A stretch of 64,000 nt of DNA, from the NCBI GenBank assembly GCA_038025085.1, contig CM076147.1:1803001-1867000 (forward strand), in the 5' to 3' direction. How positions within the stretch are numbered: position 1 is the stretch's first letter; each line of letters begins with the position of its first letter. The translations under genes were made by a program, and so were the position numbers. Below, piece by piece: positions 1 to 16,678 of this stretch. The stretch comes from Tetragonia tetragonoides (taxonomy: Eukaryota; Streptophyta; Magnoliopsida; Caryophyllales; Aizoaceae). The notes below the pieces were generated by a model. The model saw only the letters and a list, made by a program, of their open reading frames with translations. It did no database searches and was not told the DNA's origin.

Positions 1-515
1 CATGTTGTTGTTCCATGTTTCCCACCTTCATCATAAATTTTTGTACCACCATTATTAAATTCATTTAGCAAAGAAAAATAAACTCAAAAAATTAAAAAAT
101 ATGTATAAAAAAAACACTCATCATTTTTTTTATAAAATCAATTACTGGCTATAAATATAAAACATTATATTATACGAATACATGGTCACGCACAGACTGT
201 ATAATACGGAGTAATAATATGATCACCTGAGCTGCTGAGCATATAGAATCAGTAAAGTGTGAATAATTTTCTTTTATCTAAGTGGCTTTATGTACTAAAA
301 GTAGTGTTACTCTTTCCTGTTATCATTCAAACATTTAACACCGCCACGTACGAATGTACGATACTAAAGATTACAACTTGCACCATAAATTCGGTAAATA
401 AATGTAGGACAATAACTTTTTCTACAAAATGTCTAAACATGATTTAGATTCCAAAACAAAATTGGATATATGCCAAAGCAAAAGTTAAATGGTGGTCCAT
501 TATTGGTGTACTTAC

Positions 516-2850
516 TAGCAACTTTGGCAATGGAGAGAGCAAGGCCAATGGAAGAGTAAGCAAAAGACATAATAGCTGCGACCATGGAAAGCCAAGAGAG
601 CTCATGAAAATTGGGAATTTGGCTAAGCAATATTTGGATACATCCGAATATTATCATGAACGGATTGTTTGATGTGTTGCATTTCACGTGGTGCCCCAAC
701 TTGTGGAAACAGTTTGACCTTTTTATCGCCCTGTTTAAATTATCTTAAATACATCAATATTCACACATAAAAAAGGTGTAAATAATCTAGGCAATTTCAA
801 AATCTTAATAAAAGAATATAATCCAAATGCATATATAATAAACAAAACAAAATGTCTCTTATGAGGCCGCCTCAAGGTAAGTACCCCTTCTATAGCCAAG
901 CATGACATAAGCATAACGTCATGCTTGTTAGATAGGGCCTCACCTTTAGACCGCCTCATACGAGTTTTTGTGTATAATAAATTGACAAATTAAAGTAAAA
1001 TGATGAGTATCTAATTAACAGTTATATATTTTGTTATGTTACCAAAACTTTAATCCAAAAACTTTTATAACACGGTTTTTTTCGTAACTTTTGGTAAAAC
1101 GGGATTGCTTTTTGATGAAATAAGGGTCACGATTCAAATTTAGTGACCGTCCCCTTACATTTTTAAATAGTAGTAACCCCCCAATTTATTGTGAGTTTGT
1201 CTCACACAAGATTTAATGGCATATTATTGTGATTTTGAATGATATACTTTCAATACTCTCGTAATCTCATTTTCAATTTGTTCTCATCAACACGGTCAAG
1301 ATCAGATCAATGATGATATCCCCAATTTCTTTCTCTACTTGATAGTAGTACATATGTCATGCTAGCAAATTTATGTTTTTCTTAGGAGGGGATCCCGGAC
1401 AAAACCATAATCAAAAGAACATAAAGTCGCATTAATAGTCTTAAAGCACAATATAATGTATCATCTAAACGAAAAAATTAAGCCACATGCATGATAACAA
1501 AAAAATCAACTACAATTTTAAACAATTTGGGAAGATTGAGTGAGCCGGCCTCATATAAGAATTCGTGATCATATATATAGCGCGGTGGTTTCTCAAACGA
1601 AAAATTAAAATTAAAATTACGCAGCGGTGTAGGAATTAATGAGAGAAAAAATGAAATAATAAATGCTGGCTCAATCACGCACTTTAATAAGAACTAGGCA
1701 AGATTCTCCAAAAAAAAAAAAGTAGGCAAAAAATGAAAAAAGGAATCTTTGACTTACACCATGCTAATAGATGCAGTAATGGTGTATCCAATTGAGACGC
1801 CTATCAGATTCACGTATTGAGCAAGCCCACATAGTTGCACTTTCCTACCACCTGACCAACAACATACATCAGTAACGTAACACATATCAAACGTACAGGT
1901 GAAAATCCCAAAGTTTCTATCCAAAAAAAAAAAAAAAGATTTAATGTAATTAGATCACTACAGAGCTAAATATAAGATTTAATGTAGCATTCAAAAAAAA
2001 AAAGATTTAATGTTTGGACAAACAAATTTAAAAATAATGTGATCATCCAAATTCCAATCTAGATGGTGAAATTGGTAAAATACCTCCATTTTGAAAAATA
2101 TCCAAATTCATGTGTTTTTAACTTAAACACAACCAAAAAAAAAAAAAAAAAAGTATCTTTCTCTACATCTCCATAATTATAAAATAAAAATTATACTTAT
2201 TTTTTCAACGTATGTTATCCTTACTCTTTTAGTTAATCCCTCTCATTCCCCGTCGTAAATTTTAGTAAACGACGAGGAATGAAAGGAATCGAGTACATCT
2301 GATGTGTAGTTATATTATTGATTGAGACCATAAATAACGTGTCTTGGAGACAAAGAAAATCACCTAAATTGGCTCTCACAACCTCCATGTAGGTGTAGTT
2401 CCGTTTACCAGTAACGGGATCCGGCGACCGATACGCGTCGGCGAGCATGGTGGATGTCAAGTAAGTGATGAAAGAGAAAGCCAGCAGCACCGCCGGGCCC
2501 ACCGCCCATCCTAGCTGCGCTATGGCCCACGACAGTGACAACACCCCGGACCCTATCACCGCCGTTATTATGTGGGCACTTGCCGTCATCACCGTCCCTT
2601 CATATATAATCATTTTCATTTTCAATTAAATAATTCACATACATTAATTAATTTATATATTTATGAGCAAAATTAAATCTACTTAAGAAAAATACCATAT
2701 AGTTAAAATTTGTATATAAATAAATTAAATGGGTTATTTACCAGTTCGTTTAGGACGGCCATCATCATCAACATTCTTTTGAAAATTGTCACCATTTTCG
2801 GCTTGCTCTATGTACATGTTGTTCATCATGTTGCTTTGTTGTGTTTTCAT
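516..2850 (-). CDS. AAP6: AAP6-like amino acid permease, first four exons; gene runs off the left edge
   Basis: Proton-coupled amino acid transporter of the plant AAP family (AAAP superfamily), a multipass plasma-membrane protein. Exons on the minus strand are 2850-2742, 2597-2364, 1851-1758 and 730-516, all with GT/AG borders and consistent phase, giving about 217 residues of a usual 480 or so. Exon 1 holds a charged cytosolic N-terminus ending GRPKRTG. Exon 2 has the first membrane segments with HIITAVIGSGVLSLSWAIA and PDPVTGKRNYTYMEVVR. Exon 3 reads GGRKVQLCGLAQYVNLIG. Exon 4 has KRSNCFHK and LSQIPNF. These match AAP6 better than AAP1-4 as I remember them. The ATG at 2850 is followed directly by a family-like N-terminus. 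Exon 4 ends at a good donor (GTAAGT), and no later exon is visible in 1-515, so the remainder should lie outside the window. Nothing seen is broken. Confidence 0.9.
837..973. mobile_element. Small MITE, family A copy 1 (in AAP6-like intron 3)
   Basis: About 130 bp with imperfect inverted ends: TCTTATGAGGCCGCCTCAAGGT on the left mirrors ACCTTTAGACCGCCTCATACGA on the right. The interior contains the hyphenated inverted pair AGCATGACATAAG / AACGTCATGCTT. Related copies lie at 3120-3250 and 34609-34745. No ORF. Target duplication not clear. Confidence 0.55.
1055..1190. repeat. Short AT-rich repeat, family B copy 1
   Basis: Shares GTAAC...CACTTTTT-type blocks and the string TTTTTAAATAGTA with the stretches near 33930-34050 and 34185-34315. 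Non-coding, probably an old MITE family. Ends not defined. Confidence 0.35.
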
Positions 2851-2960
2851 CTCTCTTTCTCTCTCTCTAAGAGAATAGAAAACAGGTTCAATTTTCTCTC
2901 TGTTTTTTTTTTATTTGTTTTTTTGGTACTATGAAGAATTAAGGTTGGTAGCAAATGGGG

Positions 2961-2968
2961 TTTTTATA
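2961..2968 (-). promoter_or_regulatory. TATA box of the AAP6-like gene
   Basis: The minus strand reads TATAAAAA about 110 bases upstream of the ATG at 2850. A CT/AG-rich leader (2851-2880) lies between, as in many plant 5' UTRs. Position and sequence fit a core promoter. No transcript data are available. Confidence 0.5.
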
Positions 2969-3119
2969 GATAGATTATAATATAAAGTTAGGGGGGTGTC
3001 CAAAAAGCCAGGGAAAAAGGGGGTAGTGGTAAGTAATTGTTAGCGGTGGGAATCGAAGTCAAAGTTTGAGTGGCAGTGAATGTGTGGCACCAACTCTTAT
3101 GGAAAGAAACACTTGAGTG

Positions 3120-3250
3120 CACAAAAAAATATATATTTTGGTCGCAAATTCTTATATGAGGTCGTCTCAAACAAGTATGACGTCATGTTTAGTTGTAGAG
3201 GTGACTTTATGTTGAGACGACCTCATAAGAGACCTATTGTCTATATATAT
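3120..3250. mobile_element. Small MITE, family A copy 2
   Basis: Inverted ends TCTTATATGAGGTCGTCTCAAA and TTGAGACGACCTCATAAGAG flank a core containing TATGACGTCATG. Same design as 837-973 and 34609-34745. Non-coding. Confidence 0.55.
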
Positions 3251-4781
3251 TATAAAATTATAAAATAATCCGACAATAGTATTTTATGGCTTGACAATAA
3301 CGTTGTTTATTGTTTTTTTGGAATTTTTCTAACTAGTCTTGAGCCGTTTGAATTCTTTGAAATGAGTATTCACATTTTTCTTGTTTGAGTAATGAGTACA
3401 TTGAGGCTTGAGTGAATCAAGGTTGTTGAGTTGTTGACTCATAAGGGAATTTATAGGAGTAGTGTTTTAGGAAACAATATAAGTAAGGAAAGTAATGAAA
3501 TACCTTACTTCTCAAATATTGAGTATCCAAAAAGAAATTAAAAAATAAAGACAATGCACCAAAAATGTATTCTTCTGGGAAGTGAGTAATGGTGGTGTAA
3601 TGGGCATAGTGAACCACTGAACCTGATCAGTTTTCTTACTCTTTTGTCTATAGACATTATTATTGGGACTTTTACTTCCATGTACTTTATTGATCAGCTA
3701 TGCCCTTTGTTTTAGTAAAAATTATCATTATAGTACAATATTAAGTGTACATGTATAAAAATTCAGTTGGAGAAATTTAAACAACAGCGAATTTCAAATT
3801 GAAGAATCCAAGTTAAACTGCATGTTCAATGTGCATTTCTAAAAGTTCACTTCGAATCGAATAACTTGATTTGGCTCGTTTTAAACTTTGAAATGAATAT
3901 CACTGAACTGAACAAAAAAAATAATATGTGAGAGAAGATATATATGTTTGTAAACTGGATATCACTAATTTGAATTGAACATGACTGAACTAAACAGAAC
4001 ATCATTGTATTAAACTAAACACGACCAAACTCTAATATATTAAACTAAACTGAACCAAACTAACAACCACTGAATTAAACTTGGAAAAGTGAAAACCACT
4101 TTGATAAATTTAGTGTTCCTAGTTCATAGGAGTATTTAACTCCCGTGATTTCATGGTTGGGGTGGGAGATGTAATGATAACGTTACTCAAGCATATTCTG
4201 TTCTCCTCATGTTGAAAAACCAAATAAATGTAGTTGGATTAAACTGTACTTCTCCATAATTGATGGTTCTTACATTCACACAATCAATGGCTATGGTTAA
4301 TTCTTAGTGTTTCAAAATCCTTTCCACTTGTTCACCAAAAAAAAAAAAAAAATCCTTTCCACTTTATTTGCATAAAATTCTCCCACTAAAGAACTGTAAC
4401 CCTGAAACTTTCTTGGTCAATAGACAATAGTCCATGACCAATTTAGATTCTCTGTCTCATTTGTGTGTCTTATCTCCTATCTCAATTCTCAATACATCCC
4501 AACAACTATTTGTTACTCTAATTGAGTGCAAGCTCATGACATTAGTGTTACCAATGTGAGAATTTTGAGTGATGCTAAAGTTGTTGTGGATGACATCAAG
4601 ATGGGTAAGCATATCCTTGGAAGATTAAAGGGATCCTTGATGAATTTTCCTGCTTAATTTCTACTCTTTGTATTAGTTTACACATTTTTTTCTCGTACTA
4701 ATAATTTGTTGGCACATTCTTTTGCAGTATTGGCAGTTTCATCCTCATTTAAAAGTTCTTTCACAAATTATAAATTCCCCA
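3251..4781. other. Non-coding AT-rich intergenic stretch
   Basis: No gene recognised. The 3840-4090 part is a degenerate low-complexity run built from AACTGAAC/AACTAAAC words. Short ORFs here have no family resemblance. Confidence 0.5.
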
Positions 4782-4798
4782 TGAAATGTAGCCTTTAC

Positions 4799-5472
4799 TT
4801 TTTTTTTTTTTTTGGAAGGAAAGATAATTCATAAAAAGCCATACGGCATCTACAATGATGAATATCTTTAAACAAATCTAAATCTAACATAACCAAGTAT
4901 AAATCTGATAAAACAAGATGAATATGATTTCCACAATCACTGTTTGAAATCGGTGTCTTGATTAGCTCCGTCGATAAGTGACTACCAATCCAAACATCAC
5001 TGCTAGAAATCGGCGTCTTGATCAGCTTTGTCGATAATTGACAATGCCCTGATATAACAAAAAAATATGCTATACAGTAAACGGGAGGCCATCGCCTTTA
5101 CCCTACGATCGGAGGTAAGCACGAAACGTGTTGCGACTATTTGGAAGAACAAATCTCCTTGCCATAATAGATTGAACTTGTCTTCTTGATTCATCAAACC
5201 GAACCTAAAAATAAATATTCGACTACCCTTCGACGAACGCGAAGAACTCCACAATCTCTCAGCAAAGGAGAGTTTATTACTAACCATAAAGAAAGATAAA
5301 CTAGAAAACAAGATCGAAAGCAAGGAAAAAACAACGGAGGGGCTAACCACCGGCAATAATGCCGGTGGTAGCCCCAAGATGAGTCAAAGAAAAAGGGGTT
5401 TAGGGTTTATTGAGAGAGAAAAGAGAGACAAAGAAGAAAAGAAGTCAGCAATAAAGCAAAGTAGTTCTAATG
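4799..5472 (-). mobile_element. Retroposed element with poly(A) tail and 17-bp target site duplication
   Basis: A 674-bp insert is flanked by perfect 17-bp direct repeats TGAAATGTAGCCTTTAC (4782-4798 and 5473-5489). On the minus strand it ends in about 15 A (plus-strand T run at 4799-4813), the hallmark of LINE-driven retroposition. Its 5' end (right side) is a CT-rich leader followed by a 124-codon ORF (5377-5003) without a family I recognise. A roughly 60-bp imperfect tandem duplication lies near the 3' end (about 4932-5045). It could be a truncated LINE, a non-autonomous LINE-mobilised element or a processed transcript copy. Confidence 0.75.
4932..5045. repeat. Imperfect tandem duplication, about 60-bp unit x2
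   Basis: Two copies share AATCACTG or CATCACTG, then GAAATCGG, GTCTTGAT, AGCT and GTCGATAA blocks in order. They lie inside the retroposed element at 4799-5472, next to its poly(A) end. Confidence 0.7.
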
Positions 5473-5489
5473 TGAAATGTAGCCTTTAC

Positions 5490-5700
5490 GTTGTATGTTT
5501 GTCTTTTTTTGTAATCTCTTTTAATACAACTATATAACCTTTGACGAGCAAAAAATCTAGTCCATGTTTAAGCGAGAAATTATTAGATTGTCACAAATCA
5601 TACTCTCACATCTTACAATTATCACTTTTTTAGAAGCTGAATTTGAGTGGACTCCCCTTATTTTATGAGAAGATGGAACATTGGTCCCGAGTCATCTAAT
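5490..5700. other. Non-coding intergenic stretch
   Basis: No ORF or repeat recognised. It leads into the CT-rich, 5'UTR-like sequence (about 5760-5963) in front of the interrupted gene. Confidence 0.4.
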
Positions 5701-6020
5701 AGTTTCTCATGCTTACACTAACACTAGTTCTCAAAAACAGCCCATTAGCCCATAAGGTTTTGTTTGTTAACCCCAAGTCGTTTAAGCTCAAGGAGTTTTC
5801 ACTTCAACCCTAAACACACACATTCACTCTCCCTCTTTCTTTATTTCTCTCTTTAATCTCCAGTAACAGAGCAGATTGCAAACCACCGCCTTAGGAGCTT
5901 AAGAAACGTTCTCTTTCTCATTGATATCTGCAGAACTTTGAAATATTTGGGTGTAAGATAAAGGTGGTTTCAGGGACAGTAGTGTCATCAAAGCCGATTT
6001 CTCATTCGAAAGCAGATAGA

Positions 6021-6719
6021 TGTTGAGGTAACGCCCCAAATACCAAATAATATTTAGTTGTGTTTTATTTTAGTTTTGTAAAGAAAAGAAAATAAAACAA
6101 AAGGATAAAGAAAAAGAAAATAAAAAGGTCTTGGTCTGTGATTGGCTTCCAAATAGAAGCTGAACACTTAGAAAATAAGTAGGAAAAGGTTTCTTTGATT
6201 GATAGGGAACAAAAACAGCCGAAGCAATTAGAAGAGTTGCACGGCATGTGAGAGAAACGGCCGAAACAAAAGAAAAAGGAAGAGAGCCAGTGAGTGTGAG
6301 AGACAAACAAAGAGTGAGAGAAATTGAGTATTTCTCCAAGGAGGTTTGTTCCAGTTCACGGTTAATTCGGTTTGTTCGGGTGAAGATAATCGGAGTATTC
6401 GGTTCGGTCATCGACAGGTATTTGTGGGTATATCTTTGGGTTTGTGGGAGTACCAAATTGAGTTAGGGTTTGTCAATTTGTACTAGTACCAAAGATAGAT
6501 TGTCTACTTGTTGTTTGATCTTGTGAGTGTTACCGATTGTACTCTTGATTATCATAGTGGATTATATTTTAGTGCGTGGAGATCCGCACCGTGGTTTTTC
6601 CCCTAATTGAGAGGGGTTTTCCACGTAAAATTGTTTGTGTTGTTTTTGGGTTCTTGCACTTTATTTTTCCGATTATCTGTTGTTGTGATTGTAGGTAAAT
6701 ACCGTAGTTTTCCCCAACA
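6021..6719 (+). repeat. 5' LTR of the gag-protease element
   Basis: 699 bp, TGTTGAGG...CCCCAACA. Purine-rich central part. Almost identical to the right LTR. Confidence 0.95.
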
Positions 6720-6720
6720 G

Positions 6721-6732
6721 TGGTATCAGAGC
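6721..6732 (+). promoter_or_regulatory. Primer binding site (Met-tRNA)
   Basis: TGGTATCAGAGC, one base after the 5' LTR, complementary to the 3' end of plant initiator Met-tRNA. Used to prime minus-strand synthesis. Confidence 0.9.
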
Positions 6733-6801
6733 AAGGTTGTAGGATCGGTGGTGGGAAAATTACTGTATTTGTTGAAGGGGGAATTATTTTGTGCAAGTAA
6801 C

Positions 6802-8151
6802 ATGTCTGGTAGTGTGCCCAAATTTGAAATCCCTTTGTTTGATGGTAAAATTAATTTTACTGTGTGGAAGAGTACGGTTGAGGATTTGTTGGTTCAACAA
6901 AATTTAGATGAGGCTTTAGATGAGACAAAGCCTAGTGGGGTGACCGATGCCCAATGGACATCGAAGAAGAAGAAAGCTGTCAGTACTATTAGATTAGCTA
7001 TGGCTCCGGAGATCAAGTATAATTACTTGACTGAGACAGATCCAAAGAAGTTGTTGGATAAGCTCCAGAGTGTATATGCATCAAAGTCACTGACTAACAA
7101 GCTTTGTTTGAGATATGAGTTGTACCAGCTAAAGATGGAGCAAGGTACAGTGTTGCAGGACCACATTAATAACTTTAACCAGCTAGTATGTCAGTTGAGA
7201 AATGCAGATGAGAAGATCTCTGATCAAGAGGAGGCATTGTTATTGTTGGCTTCACTACCTAAGTCCTACAGGCCAATTGTGCAGACATTACTTGTAGGGA
7301 GGACAGAGATTACACTAGATGAAGCAATGACAGTGTTGAGAGAGAATGATCGGATGATGTTGCAGGTTGATGGTGTATCTCCTAGTGATGGAGGAGATAG
7401 AGTACTAGCTGTGGAGGTGTTCGAAAGAGGGAGGAATCATGAGAGAAGAGGAGGTGGCCCGAGAAAAAGATCAAAGTCGCGCGCGAGAGACTTTAGTAAC
7501 GTGGAGTGTTACTATTGTGGTGAGAAGGGTCATATTCAGAGTCGTTGCCCAAAGATGAGAGATGATTTGAAGAGTTTCAAGCAGCTGCAAGAGAAGATGG
7601 GTAAGACCAAAATTGATGATGATAGCGGTTCCTCTAATGTGGCTATGTCTTGTGATGGTAATAAAGAGTTGTTCTTGGCTAGTAACGATGAGGGGAAGGA
7701 AAGCCAAGAGAGTTGGGTGTTGGACTCCGGCGCTTCAGTTCATATTTGTAGAGACCATGCTATGTTTGATACTTTGTGCCAAGATGGTGAGTATGGTGAC
7801 ATTAACATGGGGAGTGGTAAGTTGAAGGTCAAAGGGATGGGAAGCATCCGCATTGAGCTCCATGGTGGTGTGACTAGAACCTTCCACAATGTGAGATATG
7901 TACCCGATGCTCGTGTTAACGTGATTTCGTTGGGTGAGTTGACATCGCAAGGGTGTAGATATATTGGTACGGGAAGGTGGTGCAAGGTATATCGTGGTGC
8001 TACTTTGATTGTGCAAGGAAAGAAGGCGGAGAACAACTTGTGCTATGTTGAGGGTCATTACGTAGGGAGGAGCAAGACCGTGAAGAAGAAGGTCCGTTTT
8101 TCGGACAAGGTGGAAGTATTTGGTGATTTGGGTCGAGGGAGGATTTGTTGA
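6802..8151 (+). CDS. gag-pro: Gag-protease polyprotein of a non-autonomous copia element
   Basis: 449 codons, intact. The ATG at 6802 is preferred over the upstream in-frame ATG at 6607, which lies in the LTR; MSGSVPKFEIPLFDG is a typical copia Gag start. The Gag core (UBN2-type, residues about 20-210) contains YELYQLKMEQGTVLQDHI and LLLLASLPKSYRP. A CX2CX4HX4C zinc knuckle spans C236 to C249. An aspartic protease follows, with catalytic D308 in VLDSGASVHIC and downstream NVRYVPDARVNVISLG. The protein stops after the start of the pre-integrase region and jumps to a basic tail (KKKVRFSDKVEVF), so integrase, RT and RNase H are gone. The TGA stop is supplied by the first bases of the 3' LTR. Confidence 0.93.
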   Translation: MSGSVPKFEIPLFDGKINFTVWKSTVEDLLVQQNLDEALDETKPSGVTDAQWTSKKKKAVSTIRLAMAPEIKYNYLTETDPKKLLDKLQSVYASKSLTNKLCLRYELYQLKMEQGTVLQDHINNFNQLVCQLRNADEKISDQEEALLLLASLPKSYRPIVQTLLVGRTEITLDEAMTVLRENDRMMLQVDGVSPSDGGDRVLAVEVFERGRNHERRGGGPRKRSKSRARDFSNVECYYCGEKGHIQSRCPKMRDDLKSFKQLQEKMGKTKIDDDSGSSNVAMSCDGNKELFLASNDEGKESQESWVLDSGASVHICRDHAMFDTLCQDGEYGDINMGSGKLKVKGMGSIRIELHGGVTRTFHNVRYVPDARVNVISLGELTSQGCRYIGTGRWCKVYRGATLIVQGKKAENNLCYVEGHYVGRSKTVKKKVRFSDKVEVFGDLGRGRIC

Positions 8152-8844
8152 GGTAACGCCCCAAATACCAAATAATATTTAGTTGTGTTTTATTTTAGTT
8201 TTGTAAAGAAAAGAAAATAAAACAAAAGGATAAAGAAAAAGAAAATAAAAAGGTCTTGGTCTGTGATTGGCTTCCAAATAGAAGCTGAACACTTAGAAAA
8301 TAAGTAGGAAAAGGTTTCTTTGATTGATAGGGAACAAAAACAGCCGAAGCAATTAGAAGAGTTGCACGGCATGTGAGAGAAACGGCCGAAACAAAAGAAA
8401 AAGGAAGAGAGCCAGTGAGTGTGAGAGACAAACAAAGAGTGAGAGAAATTGAGTATTTCTCCAAGGAGGTTTGTTCCAGTTCACGGTTAATTCGGTTTGT
8501 TCGGGTGAAGATAATCGGAGTATTCGGTTCGGTCATCGACAGGTATTTGTGGGTATATCTTTGGGTTTGTGGGAGTACCAAATTGAGTTAGGGTTTGTCA
8601 ATTTGTACTAGTACCAAAGATAGATTGTCTACTTGTTGTTTGATCTTATGAGTGTTACCGATTGTACTCTTGATTATCATAGTGGATTATATTTTAGTGC
8701 GTGGAGATCCGCACCGTGGTTTTTCCCCTAATTGAGAGGGGTTTTCCACGTAAAATTGTTTGTGTTGTTTTTGGGTTCTTGCACTTTATTTTTCCGATTA
8801 TCTGTTGTTGTGATTGTAGGTAAATACCGTAGTTTTCCCCAACA
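8146..8844 (+). repeat. 3' LTR of the gag-protease element
   Basis: 699 bp. Preceded by the purine tract GAGGGAGGA. Its first six bases, TGTTGA, complete the last codon and stop of the gag-pro ORF. Confidence 0.95.
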
Positions 8845-9352
8845 ATAGAACCCTGTCAAAGTTTGCTTCTTGTGACCATTGTTCATCCCCTGCATTTGCT
8901 GTTTATCTGAAGCGTGCTTCAGCCTCGTTCGATGAACTTGTTAAGCTTCACAAAAACCATGAATTTGTACACAATGCTAGTTCAAAGAAAAATAAGCATA
9001 TTTATCTTTCCAGTACTATTACCAATAATAATGAGTGTGAGACTATTAATTCTGTTAATTAAGAAGTGATTACGGATTTACAATTGTATCTGTTTCAAGA
9101 TCAATTTCGAACCTTGTTATTTGCATATGAGGAATGATGAAAAAAAAAGCTCTTGGCACCTAAAAGTTGTCCTGTTGAAGATAACAACAGTAGTAGTTCT
9201 CTTATGATGCAGCCTTATGTGCCAAAATTATCACCTTCTTCATTAGAGTATCACCTTTTATGTACGGTGGTGGTATCACTTATTTTGTCCTAAATCGCCT
9301 TATATGAATTTTTGCTTTATGAAGATAATGGTATTAGGATGGAGATAGTAAA

Positions 9353-9969
9353 CAGGCCCGGCTCTTGGGGTGTGCAAGTGGGGCGATTGCACAGGGCCCC
9401 CACTTACACAGGGCCCCACTTGAATTTTTTCTTTTTGGTGAGTGAAAATATAAATGTGTGAACTACAAAAACTAAAGTATGTGCTTGATGTACGAATATC
9501 ATAATAAAATGTACTGGAAATACCCCTATTTAGTACTATTCACTATCATTTTACTGCCCCATCAAACTTACCATCTCGAGATTATCTTTCAACCCTCACA
9601 TATTTCTGTGGCTCTTCGTATTTTGTTCTGCGGTTCTTCCCATTACAAACGACAGAGATTCATAAACCCCTATTATTCCACCATTAACGGTACTACAATT
9701 CTACAACAAATTTCTACTTCCTATCAAAAAAAAATTCTATAGATTTATTGCCAATTTCTAGATTTTCTTTTATTGTTTTTGTTTTGTTGCCCATTTGTTT
9801 TTGCAGTAATGCCACAAAAGAGGAAGTCTTATGTTCAGTTCCTTATAAAAATAATAAAGGAAAAAAAAATTTTCAATCCGAATAGGTTTATCGATCACTA
9901 TAAAAAGTTAGAGTAGGGCCTCACTTTCAATTTTAGCACAGGGCCTCTTAAATCTCAGAGACGGCCCTG
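9353..9969 (+). mobile_element. hAT-type deletion derivative
   Basis: 617 bp, flanked by the 8-bp direct repeat ATAGTAAA (9345-9352, 9970-9977). The termini are inverted and imperfect (CAGGCCCGGCTCT / AGACGGCCCTG). Inside near 9809, a short ORF begins MPQKRKSYVQF, like the lysine-rich N-terminus of zf-MYM-type hAT transposases. The rest of the transposase is missing. Likely a non-autonomous copy. Confidence 0.75.
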
Positions 9970-9977
9970 ATAGTAAA

Positions 9978-10931
9978 CACTTATGAATTTGTATGTTTCA
10001 AGTTGGAATGGTCCAATGTATTGATTCCATGTTAATGTCATTCAGAAACGCCAAGATGGCATTTCCCTTTCGAACCACAAAAATGTTAATACTGTAACTC
10101 TCTTTCTCAGTTCTGAGTTCTGACCATTACACAGAGAATTTAAGTTCTATGGTCTAGATTCGCAAAGCAGATAAACAAGCTTTTTGTACTTAAAAAGTTT
10201 TCCTGTTGATATGTGACATAACCGGGTTTAATGATAAATCTTTGACAAAATGACAATTATCCAAGATGAAAATTGATGATGCCACAAAGAAGAGTATTTG
10301 CTGTAAAAGTGTAAAGTTCATTATCACATCAACAACACAAAGTTCTGTTTTATCTGAATCTATATTCTTTCCTTAATCAACTGCAACATTGCTCTGTCTA
10401 ATCCTTATCCACTAAATTGTTACTTGTCATTTTCATTCCATCACATGATCAAATCCAAACTTGGAAATTGACAGTGGACAACTAACAAAACAAATTGTTA
10501 TCAAAATTTGGAAAATTTCTCAAAATCGTCGTTTCAACCAAAGACCACGTTTGTTCACAATCGTCGTTTCATTCTCACTTAGACACTTACCAGCTGATAT
10601 GTCTCCTTCTGGAGAAAATAAACACTGATAAAAAAAAATGTTTTTAGAACAGTAAAGGGGGACGGGGGTGGGGGGAGGAGAGTTGGGTTGCCGCGACAGA
10701 ATTGTGGAAATGATCATTCCTTCCTTTTATGGACTACTGTCGCAGAAATCATCCCTATTCGTATATACAGTAAATTGCGCTTGTTCTCTATTAAAGAAAA
10801 GAGCTCAACAGAACAGTTATTCATTTGAAGTGAAGATGAAAAGAGACAGATTATCGTTTAGAGAAACCATACAGTCTGATTGTCTGGCTTGTCATGTATG
10901 TTCGTTTCTCTCTTCAGTTCTCTGTCAGTCA
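9978..10931. other. 3' flank of the intact xylulose kinase gene
   Basis: No gene recognised. Contains a short direct repeat of AATCGTCGTTTCA (about 10525-10575). It should contain the 3' UTR and polyadenylation region of the minus-strand kinase gene. Confidence 0.4.

Positions 10932-16678
<5,747 letters not shown>

Larger units (their letters stand above)
6021..8844 (+). mobile_element. Young gag-protease-only LTR retrotransposon (TR-GAG-like, copia-type)
   Basis: Complete element: 5' LTR 6021-6719 and 3' LTR 8146-8844, both 699 bp, bounded by TGTTG...CAACA, with target duplication ATAGA at 6016-6020 and 8845-8849. I found a single difference between the LTRs by eye (G near 6522, A near 8647). 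A primer binding site complementary to initiator Met-tRNA follows the left LTR, and a purine-rich tract (about 8135-8143) precedes the right LTR. The interior carries one ORF with Gag and protease. Integrase, reverse transcriptase and RNase H are absent, so it must be mobilised in trans by an autonomous copia relative. It sits inside a small host gene. Confidence 0.95.
5964..9062 (+). pseudogene. Small plant gene of unknown function, split by an LTR element
   Basis: Two open segments, 5964-6020 and 8850-9062, become one continuous frame across the 5-bp target duplication ATAGA, giving about 90 residues. The first part reads VVSGTVVSSKPISHSKADR. The second contains LKRASASFDELVKLHK, ending at TAA 9060-9062. 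This resembles, from memory, a short conserved plant protein of unknown role. No in-frame ATG precedes the first segment: the codon where one is expected is AAG (5961-5963) and a TGA lies upstream at 5922-5924. Either the start is lost or there is an upstream exon (a possible acceptor CTGCAG ends at 5933). A 2.8-kb insertion (6021-8844) now separates the parts, so the gene is almost certainly non-functional here. Confidence 0.55.

Noticed and set aside
6070..6456. 128-codon minus-strand ORF repeated at 8195-8581.
   Set aside because: It lies wholly in the LTR, is present in both LTRs, has no domain, and comes from purine-rich LTR sequence read backwards.
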